From NCBI GenBank assembly GCA_019752975.1, contig JAIELM010000054.1:1-5245 (forward strand): DNA of 5,245 nt, in the 5' to 3' direction. This DNA is from Undibacterium sp. (GTDB taxonomy: Bacteria; Pseudomonadota; Gammaproteobacteria; Burkholderiales; Burkholderiaceae_D). Numbering within the stretch: position 1 is the first letter of the stretch; every line of letters starts with the position of its first letter. The notes below the pieces were generated by a model. That model saw only the letters and a program-made list of their open reading frames with translations, had not been told where the DNA came from and made no database searches. The translations under genes and the position numbers were made by a program. Below, piece by piece: positions 1-5,245 of this stretch.

Positions 1-1
1 G

Positions 2-892
2 TATGCTTTTCACAGGCAGGCGCTGCACGCCTTCTGGCAGGGCATCGCTCTTGCTGAACATGCGTAACTGTATGGTCTCTGCATCCAGTCCTGCCAGCTC
101 TGCCGGGTCATGGGCCAGGTCCCAGGCAATGACTTCATTCTTGTTCTTGGGATGCATCGCTAGTGGCCACATGATGGCCAGACAGCCACGTTCGACACCA
201 AACATGCCGGAAATGTGGAGGAAGGGCTTGCCTAATAATGGGAGGCCAATTTCGTTGGCGACCTTGTCCTTTTTGTGCAGGGAAAAGCAAAAGTCAAACA
301 GCTTGGCATGTTTTTGTTTAACCAATTTTGCTAAGGCGATGGTGGCGCGTACATCCGAAAGTGCGTCATGTGCGGCTTCATGTTGTAGCCCGTTTGCTGC
401 GGTGAGATGTTCTAGGCGAAAGCTGACTTTCCCTTCCTCATTGAGCGGCCAGTTAATGCCTTCAGGGCGTAGCGCATAACAGGTTCGCAACATATCTAAA
501 ATATCCCAGCGGCCGCAGCCGTTTTGCCATTCACGTGCGTAGGGATCAATAAGGTTACGCCAAAAAATAAAGCGCGTGATTTCGTCATCAAAGCGTATGG
601 TGTTGTAACCCACGCCTATGGTGTTGCTGGCGGCTAGTGCTTGTTCTATTTGTGCGGCAAATTCGTGCTCCGGTATGCCCTGCTCTAAGCACTGTTGCGG
701 CGTGATGTGGGTGATTAGACAGGATTGCGGATCGGGTAAAAAATCATTCGCTGGCTGGCAAAAAATGTTGATTGCCTCACCTATTTCATTGAGGTCGGCA
801 TCGGTGCGGATGGCCGCAAATTGGGCGGGTCGATCACGTCGCGCTTGCGCACCGAAGGTTTCATAATCATGCCAGAGGAAGCTGTGCGTCAT
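2..892 (-). CDS. sbcB: Exodeoxyribonuclease I, N-terminal 297 residues (cut by window edge)
   Basis: ExoI degrades single-stranded DNA 3' to 5' and acts in the cytoplasm in recombination and methyl-directed mismatch repair. The reading frame stays open from the ATG at 890-892 to the window edge, giving about 297 of the usual roughly 475 residues; the C-terminal part is missing. The DnaQ-fold exonuclease motifs are intact: ExoI at DYETFG (D9, E11), ExoII in GYNTIRFDDE (D102) and ExoIII in HDALSD (H175, D180). These correspond to D15/E17, D108, H181 and D186 of E. coli ExoI with a constant offset of six. RPAQFAAIRTD and CYALRPEGI are further family signatures. Residues after about 195 enter the SH3-like region. 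The start is chosen because the protein begins MTHSFLWHDYETFG, just before the first motif; a weak GGAAC lies about 8 nt upstream. The gene follows corA by 83 bp in the same direction and could share its transcript. No frameshift is seen. Confidence 0.96.
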   Translation of the reverse strand, partial: MTHSFLWHDYETFGAQARRDRPAQFAAIRTDADLNEIGEAINIFCQPANDFLPDPQSCLITHITPQQCLEQGIPEHEFAAQIEQALAASNTIGVGYNTIRFDDEITRFIFWRNLIDPYAREWQNGCGRWDILDMLRTCYALRPEGINWPLNEEGKVSFRLEHLTAANGLQHEAAHDALSDVRATIALAKLVKQKHAKLFDFCFSLHKKDKVANEIGLPLLGKPFLHISGMFGVERGCLAIMWPLAMHPKNKNEVIAWDLAHDPAELAGLDAETIQLRMFSKSDALPEGVQRLPVKSI

Positions 893-975
893 TTTTTTGT
901 TCCAAAAAAATTGAGTAAGATTAGGAAAAAAGTCATAGGATTTCCAATGATAGTATTCGGAAAAAGCAGTCCATT

Positions 976-2109
976 TCAGTCGGCGACTCTACGCGCTCTG
1001 TCCTCAAAATAACGCTGACTGCGGAAAACCCCAAAAAGTATAACGACGATCAAAGCCATAGCACCCATGATGATCCAAAAGCCATTCTGATTTTGCAGTA
1101 AGGGCATTTGTGCAAAGTTCATTCCGAAGATGCCTGTCAACAGTGTTAAGGGCATAAATAGCGCCGTGATGACAGTCAGTACGCGCATGATTTCGCTGGT
1201 GCGATGCGCCATCGCTGCGAAGTGAATTTGCACCGAAGATTCAAGTGAACTTTCCAAGCGACGAGCATGATTTAGCACGCGATTGATATGTTCTATCACA
1301 TCGTTGATGCGAACTAAAAGCAGGTCTTTGGCGCGACTGTGTTGGTGACTACCTGTGCCGTCAAAAGTGTCAACGATATGGTCACGCAATTCTTGCATAG
1401 CGTCGTATTGCTCTTCGCAGAGATGATCAAGTTTGCGTAGTTCTAGACGCGAATCTAAGAGTGCTAACCAATTGTTGAATGGCTTACGTGGATCGAGTAG
1501 TGCGTGTTGCCAACGGTCGAGTTGATGTGTGAGGGGCTGACGCAAATCGAGATATTGATCCACCATGAGATTAAGTAGGCGCAACATCAAGTCTTCTGGT
1601 GAGGCGGGTAGGCGACTAGTATGATTATTTTCGGGTTTAGTTTTGTACGCGAGTAGCTTGCTGCGCGTACTTTCTACGGTTCGGCTATGTTTACCACGCA
1701 CGGTGATGAGCGCGGTGCCGAGTAAGAGGAAGGAAACTGGTAAGGTCTGTAATTTATGTAAGGCCGCAGGGATCTTTTTATTGAGGTTTTCACCGCTATT
1801 CGTATTCACTTCCGGATGTAAGGCCAGTTTTTGGAACACTACTAATTCATAATCTTGGGTAGCGTCAAAGTACGAGGGGTGGCTAAGATTGACTACATCC
1901 TTTAGATGCGGGTCATAGATCCTGATGCCCGTAATGCGCTCAACTTCATCGCGCCAACTTTCTGGATTTTGAGCGACTTCTTCATGGGTGACATCTAACC
2001 AAAGGAAGCGCTGCTGAACCTCGTCGTGGTCGTTGATAGGCGCTAAAGGGGGCGCGTCTTCAATGGTATTTAAGGAGACTAGTGATTCGCTGATATAGAA
2101 AATATCCAT
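976..2109 (-). CDS. corA: CorA-family magnesium/divalent cation transport protein
   Basis: This is an inner-membrane pentameric channel of the CorA family, which normally imports Mg2+ (also Co2+ and Ni2+). The 377-residue protein has a large N-terminal cytoplasmic domain (1 to about 305) ending in a long helical stretch (about 215-300) typical of the CorA stalk. Two C-terminal membrane helices follow, at about 309-328 and 344-363, with the GMN selectivity motif at 329-331 after the first. The tail is basic (RSQRYFEDRARR). It is longer than classic CorA (about 316-350 residues), with polar inserts near 103-112 and 156-170. The periplasmic loop reads GMNFAQMPLLQNQNG and has no acidic residue, whereas the typical form begins GMNFE. 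The substrate is therefore best called divalent cation, probably Mg2+; the related ZntB zinc-transporter type is a less likely alternative. The ATG at 2107-2109 lies about 47 nt after a predicted transcription start; its ribosome-binding site is weak, with CCGGAA about 13 nt upstream. Confidence 0.93.
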   Translation of the reverse strand: MDIFYISESLVSLNTIEDAPPLAPINDHDEVQQRFLWLDVTHEEVAQNPESWRDEVERITGIRIYDPHLKDVVNLSHPSYFDATQDYELVVFQKLALHPEVNTNSGENLNKKIPAALHKLQTLPVSFLLLGTALITVRGKHSRTVESTRSKLLAYKTKPENNHTSRLPASPEDLMLRLLNLMVDQYLDLRQPLTHQLDRWQHALLDPRKPFNNWLALLDSRLELRKLDHLCEEQYDAMQELRDHIVDTFDGTGSHQHSRAKDLLLVRINDVIEHINRVLNHARRLESSLESSVQIHFAAMAHRTSEIMRVLTVITALFMPLTLLTGIFGMNFAQMPLLQNQNGFWIIMGAMALIVVILFGVFRSQRYFEDRARRVAD

Positions 2110-2162
2110 CGTGTGCTTGTGTTCCGGTGTGAGGATGGAGGCTTATGCCATAAGTGCGAGGT

Positions 2163-2191
2163 ATTTTGGACACTTGGCGGGTGGATGTCAA
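2163..2191 (-). promoter_or_regulatory. Predicted sigma70 promoter of corA
   Basis: Read on the minus strand there is a perfect -35 box TTGACA (2191-2186), a 17-bp spacer and a -10 box CAAAAT (2168-2163, four of six consensus bases). Transcription would start near 2156, giving a leader of about 47 nt before the corA ATG. A 13-bp inverted repeat CTTAT-GCC-ATAAG (2142-2154) lies immediately at or after this predicted start. The promoter is inferred from box match and spacing only. Confidence 0.6.
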
Positions 2192-2278
2192 TCGGGAATC
2201 AATCTGGGAAAGGGGGAGATGTAAGCGCGAAGTTGAAACATGAGGGATGAATGTAGGTGACTATTGTTTGTCCTAAAT

Positions 2279-2304
2279 GAGGGGGAAGCGTAGTGCTTCC
2301 CCTC
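2279..2304 (-). terminator. Hairpin downstream of hemB, possible terminator
   Basis: GGGGAAGC (2282-2289) and GCTTCCCC (2295-2302) form a perfect 8-bp stem around a 5-nt loop, 30 bp after the hemB stop. On the minus strand, the direction of hemB, the tract after the stem is only ATTTAGG, so the U-run is poor. On the plus strand the hairpin is followed by GCCATTTTATT, slightly better. Its position suggests termination or 3'-end protection of the hemB transcript, but efficiency is doubtful. It separates hemB from the corA promoter. Confidence 0.42.
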
Positions 2305-2333
2305 GCCATTTTATTAGGTTAGCAAGTGACCAG

Positions 2334-3356
<1,023 letters not shown>

Positions 3357-3375
3357 TCATATTGCTATATGGATA

Positions 3376-3476
3376 GGACTTGCGTAAAACAGACACTTCC
3401 CTTGTTGCATTCGCCTCGTCGTACAAAAGTACTGCCTTCGGCTTCGCGCCTAGGCAGCGCAATTTTGCGTAAGTCC
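3376..3476. repeat. Repeat-like element with inverted ends (MITE/REP-like) upstream of hemB
   Basis: The left end GGACTTGCGTAAAA (3376-3389) and the right end TTTTGCGTAAGTCC (3463-3476) are inverted copies matching at 12 of 14 positions. Both mismatches become G-U pairs in plus-strand RNA, so the ends can pair completely there. Between them lie short palindromic pieces: GTACAAAAGTAC (3421-3432), GCCTTCGGC (3434-3442) and GCCTAGGC (3449-3456). The element has no coding capacity, is richer in GC than the AT-rich DNA beside it (3478-3550), and no target-site duplication is obvious. This architecture is typical of small non-autonomous mobile repeats or dispersed palindromic repeats. Only one copy is in this window, so repetition in the genome is inferred. 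It may contribute to or displace the hemB promoter. Confidence 0.55.
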
Positions 3477-3533
3477 CAATGAAAATCAGTGTGTGCAAAA
3501 AAAATTTAAAATAGTTTGAAACTTTTTCTGAAG

Positions 3534-3562
3534 TTCGAACTCTTAAGAATAGGCATTATGCT
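3534..3562 (+). promoter_or_regulatory. Tentative plus-strand promoter for the predicted small RNA
   Basis: TTCGAA (3534-3539), a 17-bp spacer and TATGCT (3557-3562) give a passable -10 but a weak -35. An A/T-rich tract (3497-3513) that could act as an UP element lies upstream. A 10-bp palindrome AGTTCGAACT (3532-3541) overlaps the -35 position and could be an operator. The predicted start near 3569 would cut into the first RNA hairpin, so a start a few bases earlier from another box is possible. Confidence 0.3.
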
Positions 3563-3586
3563 TACCGCTGGTCCTCCCTAAGCGGG

Positions 3587-3620
3587 ACGTCATTTGTTCC
3601 CATTCGATTGACGTTTTTTT
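3587..3620 (+). terminator. Upstream hairpin with U-tract, first of two tandem terminators
   Basis: ACGTCA (3587-3592) pairs with TGACGT (3609-3614). After one mismatch the stem continues with three more pairs (3594-3596 with 3605-3607). Seven T (3614-3620) end the hairpin. It could terminate by itself weakly, or be the middle hairpin of the predicted small RNA. Confidence 0.4.
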
Positions 3621-3621
3621 C

Positions 3622-3654
3622 CCTCGGCTCCCACAAGGTGCCGAGGTTTTTTTT
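3622..3654 (+). terminator. Strong rho-independent terminator (plus strand)
   Basis: A 7-bp GC-rich stem CCTCGGC/GCCGAGG (3622-3628 with 3640-3646) has a small inner CC/GG pair closing an ACAA loop and is followed directly by eight T (3647-3654). On the minus strand the stem is followed by GAAAAAAAC, so it would not terminate engB. It works only for plus-strand transcription, ends 7 bp from the engB stop codon, and is the clearest evidence for a plus-strand RNA. Confidence 0.8.
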
Positions 3655-3661
3655 ATTGGGC

Positions 3662-4390
3662 TTAGGCAACAGCGTCAGGTTCGCTCGCATCTTCATCGGC
3701 GATCATCAATTCATTTGACAGGTAAGCTTGATCGAGTCCCGTCAACTCTTGTATCTTGGCATCGGCTTCCTCTATCCCTACGCGTTTCAGAGCGGAAAAT
3801 AATTGCGCGGTGTAGGGGAAGGGCTTGCCGCTCTCATCTACATAACTGGCTAAAATAGTGTTGGTTTGGCGTAACGCATTGGTGGCATCATTGCGATTGA
3901 GTTTGTCTGATTTGGTCAATAAGCAATGCACAGGGCGACCAGTCGGGGCAAACCACTCTAACATTTGTCGGTCTAAGTCGGTAAAAGGACGACGAGAATC
4001 CATAATCAAAATCAAGGCGGAAAGTTGATCACGTTTTTGCACGTAATTCCCCAGCAAAATATTCCAATGGTTTTTTGCTGCGCCCGGTACTTCCGCGTAA
4101 CCATAACCCGGTAAGTCCACTAGCAAGGCGCGAATTTCATCGACCTTGGTTTCATCTTTACGATGTTGTGCCACATGAGCACCACCGATGGAAAAATAAT
4201 TAATATGTTGAGTACGTCCCGGTGTTTTGGATGCGAAACAAAGTTTCTTCTGATTGCAAAGAATGTTAATTGCCGTCGATTTACCGGCGTTGGAGCGGCC
4301 AGCGAAAGCGACCTCCGGCACGGTTAAAGTGGGCAAATCGCGTAGATGGTTGACCGTCGTAAAGAAACGAGCTTGCCAAAGGATAGACAT
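3662..4390 (-). CDS. engB: Ribosome biogenesis GTP-binding protein EngB/YihA/YsxC
   Basis: EngB is a cytoplasmic GTPase of the TrmE-Era-EngA-YihA-Septin class, needed for late assembly of the 50S ribosomal subunit and essential in many bacteria. The 242-residue protein contains all G motifs in order: G1 GRSNAGKS (31-38), G2 region [11 protein letters not shown] (56-66), G3 DLPGYGYA (92-99), G4 TKSDK (159-163) and G5 SALKRVG (199-205). It is longer than E. coli YihA (about 210) because of a charged insert between G2 and G3 (about 70-88), frequent in betaproteobacteria, and an acidic tail (231-242). The ATG at 4388-4390 gives the family's short N-terminus before the [10 protein letters not shown] strand; no good ribosome-binding site is visible. 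It is divergent from the cytochrome gene and lies 314 bp from hemB in the same direction. No minus-strand terminator is seen after it, so read-through toward hemB is possible. Confidence 0.97.
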   Translation of the reverse strand: MSILWQARFFTTVNHLRDLPTLTVPEVAFAGRSNAGKSTAINILCNQKKLCFASKTPGRTQHINYFSIGGAHVAQHRKDETKVDEIRALLVDLPGYGYAEVPGAAKNHWNILLGNYVQKRDQLSALILIMDSRRPFTDLDRQMLEWFAPTGRPVHCLLTKSDKLNRNDATNALRQTNTILASYVDESGKPFPYTAQLFSALKRVGIEEADAKIQELTGLDQAYLSNELMIADEDASEPDAVA

Positions 4391-4427
4391 AAATGTGAGC
4401 CGATGTAGAAGTGAAGCGTGAAAAGAG

Positions 4428-4449
4428 GGGAAAAATGGGTATTTTTCCC
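4428..4449. repeat. Perfect inverted repeat in the engB leader
   Basis: GGGAAAAAT (4428-4436) and ATTTTTCCC (4441-4449) are perfect inverted copies separated by GGGT, 38 bp upstream of the engB start. It may be a hairpin in the engB leader RNA or a symmetric protein-binding site. No U-run follows in the engB direction, so it is not a convincing terminator. Confidence 0.5.
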
Positions 4450-4490
4450 TGAAATGTGAGGTTTTCCGGTAAGTGCCAAGTTGGAATTGC

Positions 4491-4520
4491 TCAACATTTC
4501 AAGTAAAGCTATTGTACAAT
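4491..4520 (+). promoter_or_regulatory. Tentative promoter for the cytochrome c4 gene
   Basis: TCAACA (4491-4496), an 18-bp spacer and TACAAT (4515-4520, five of six consensus bases) could drive plus-strand transcription from about 4527, giving a leader of about 136 nt. The -10 box lies inside the palindrome ATTGTACAAT (4511-4520), which therefore reads TACAAT on both strands; no good minus-strand -35 for engB was found with it. Confidence 0.3.
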
Positions 4521-4545
4521 AAGGGGTTGGCTAATGGGAGGTCAT

Positions 4546-4578
4546 GCGATTGATCAGCGATTGTTGAGCGCTTTTTGA
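4546..4578. repeat. Three tandem 11-bp repeats upstream of cytochrome c4
   Basis: Three contiguous units GCGATTGATCA (4546-4556), GCGATTGTTGA (4557-4567) and GCGCTTTTTGA (4568-4578) share GCG at positions 1-3, TT at 5-6, T at 9 and A at 11. Their 11-bp period is about one helical turn, the arrangement used by tandem-binding regulators such as OmpR/PhoB-type response regulators. They end 84 bp before the cytochrome start codon. An operator role is inferred. Confidence 0.4.
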
Positions 4579-4651
4579 GCATGATTTCTGTTTTTATGCC
4601 CTATGCAGTTTGTTTTTCTCATTTCTGCTACTCTATTTCCACTTAAGTCCC

Positions 4652-4657
4652 AAGGTG
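4652..4657 (+). promoter_or_regulatory. Ribosome-binding site of the cytochrome c4 gene
   Basis: AAGGTG lies 5 nt before the ATG at 4663-4665 and supports that start, which also gives a complete signal peptide. Confidence 0.65.
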
Positions 4658-4662
4658 TTTGA

Positions 4663-5245
4663 ATGAATCGTGTATTTTTATCGCTATCTAAATCCATAAG
4701 CATTGTCGCTTTGATGACCTCTTCAGTCGTTGTTTATGCCAACGACACACATGCTAGTGCACCAGCTGTTGTCAAGGCAGATCCAGTTAAAGGCGAAGCC
4801 TTGTATTCTAACGGTGATGCAACACGCGGTTTGGTGGCTTGTGTTTCTTGTCACGGTGCCGCAGGTAATTCCACTATTAGCGTTAATCCTAAGTTAGCCG
4901 GTCAGCACGATGCCTACCTTGTTAAGCAATTGACTGACTTCACCACGCCAGCGCGTAACAATGCGGTAATGACGGTTTTTTCTAAAGCCATGACAGCCGA
5001 GGATGTTAAGAATGTGGCGGCCTTCTTAAGCGTACAAAAACCTAAAGCAGGCACGGCAAAAAACAAAGACACAATAGACTTGGGTAAAGCCATCTATCGT
5101 GCTGGTATCGCAGAGAAAAATGTCGCCGCGTGCGCTGGTTGTCATAGCCCAAATGGTGCGGGCATTCCTGCACAGTTTCCTCGTTTAGCTGGACAACACC
5201 AAGATTACACTATCGCACAATTGACTAATTTCCGTACGGGCGTGC
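4663..5245 (+). CDS. Di-heme cytochrome c4, precursor (3' end beyond window)
   Basis: This is a periplasmic or membrane-attached di-heme c-type cytochrome that carries electrons in the respiratory chain, typically toward cytochrome oxidases. The visible 194 residues begin with a Sec signal peptide: basic n-region (R3, K10), hydrophobic core about 12-24, and likely cleavage after VYA (26). Two homologous cytochrome c domains follow. The first has CVSCH (60-64), a PKLAGQHDAYLVKQL segment (77-91) and M103 as the likely axial ligand. The second has CAGCH (157-161) and PRLAGQHQDYTIAQL (173-187). The internal duplication is the cytochrome c4 signature. Family members are about 205-215 residues, so only the C-terminal end with the second axial methionine is missing. 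It is divergent from engB, a common betaproteobacterial arrangement in which cytochrome-assembly genes often follow, though none is visible here. Its heme is attached by the cytochrome c maturation machinery. Confidence 0.94.
   Translation, partial: MNRVFLSLSKSISIVALMTSSVVVYANDTHASAPAVVKADPVKGEALYSNGDATRGLVACVSCHGAAGNSTISVNPKLAGQHDAYLVKQLTDFTTPARNNAVMTVFSKAMTAEDVKNVAAFLSVQKPKAGTAKNKDTIDLGKAIYRAGIAEKNVAACAGCHSPNGAGIPAQFPRLAGQHQDYTIAQLTNFRTGV

Larger units (their letters stand above)
3563..3654 (+). ncRNA. Predicted small regulatory RNA convergent on engB
   Basis: On the plus strand three hairpins follow one another. Stem 1 is CCGCT/AGCGG (3565-3569 with 3581-3585) with an 11-nt loop carrying TCCTCCC (3572-3578), complementary to Shine-Dalgarno sequences. 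Stem 2 is ACGTCA/TGACGT (3587-3592 with 3609-3614), followed by a run of T. Stem 3 is CCTCGGC/GCCGAGG (3622-3628 with 3640-3646), followed by eight T. Both neighbouring protein genes are on the minus strand, so a plus-strand terminator here implies a separate transcript of roughly 85-95 nt. E. coli spf (Spot 42) and Pseudomonas ersA occupy the equivalent place, running toward the 3' end of yihA/engB. No primary-sequence similarity to either is claimed. The 5' end is approximate. A seven-codon ATG frame at 3558-3581 is probably chance. Function and targets are unknown; base-pairing repression of mRNAs is inferred from the loop. Confidence 0.5.

Noticed and set aside
3..479. Long plus-strand open frame opposite sbcB
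   Set aside because: The minus strand encodes exonuclease I with all catalytic motifs. The plus-strand frame has no family resemblance and is a shadow.
618..1012. Two plus-strand frames spanning sbcB and the corA end
   Set aside because: They lie opposite strongly conserved coding sequence and have no ribosome-binding site or recognisable protein features.
1643..1852. Plus-strand frame inside corA
   Set aside because: Antisense to the cytoplasmic domain of CorA; composition and lack of motifs indicate a shadow.
3558..3581. Seven-codon frame MLTAGPP ending in Pro-Pro-stop at the candidate small RNA
   Set aside because: It resembles a stalling leader peptide, but it is very short, has a weak ribosome-binding site, overlaps the proposed -10 box, and there is no downstream plus-strand gene for it to control.
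3622..3646. Using the hairpin next to the engB stop as the engB terminator
   Set aside because: In the engB direction the stem is followed by A-rich, not T-rich, sequence; the U-run exists only on the plus strand.
4466..4484. TTGGCAC on the minus strand as part of a sigma54 promoter for engB
   Set aside because: The GG-type -24 half is present but no GC-containing -12 half occurs at the required distance.

Overview
The window looks like chromosomal housekeeping DNA from a betaproteobacterium, most likely Burkholderiales. This rests on recognisable protein families and gene order (a di-heme cytochrome c4 gene divergent from engB, followed by hemB), on the short insertion between G2 and G3 of EngB, and on the Asp-type (non-cysteine) HemB. 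It is protein-level recognition without a database search, so placement below order is not supported. The sequence has moderate GC. No phage, conjugation, CRISPR, tRNA or rRNA gene is visible.

Layout: 2-892 (minus) is the N-terminal part of exonuclease I (sbcB), cut by the left edge. 976-2109 (minus) is a CorA-type divalent cation channel, 83 bp upstream of sbcB in the same direction, with a good sigma70-type promoter at 2163-2191. 2110-2333 holds that promoter and a hairpin at the 3' end of hemB. 2334-3347 (minus) is hemB. 3348-3661 is a 314-bp gap containing an approximately 101-bp repeat-like element with 14-bp inverted ends directly upstream of hemB, followed by a plus-strand block that looks like a small RNA ending in tandem U-tract terminators. 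3662-4390 (minus) is engB/yihA. 4391-4662 is a divergent control region. 4663-5245 (plus) is the start of a secreted di-heme cytochrome c4, cut by the right edge.

The genes have independent housekeeping roles: DNA repair and recombination, Mg2+ uptake, the second step of tetrapyrrole synthesis, ribosome large-subunit assembly, and periplasmic electron transfer. HemB and the cytochrome are loosely linked because heme made through HemB is attached to c-type cytochromes.

The most interesting stretch is 3540-3654. It has a plus-strand array of hairpins, one with a UCCUCCC loop, ending in U-runs, although both flanking genes are on the minus strand. Its position and direction, convergent on the 3' end of engB, are the same as those of Spot 42 (spf) next to yihA in E. 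coli and ErsA next to the engB homologue in Pseudomonas. An Hfq-type small RNA at the corresponding locus is therefore a reasonable hypothesis.
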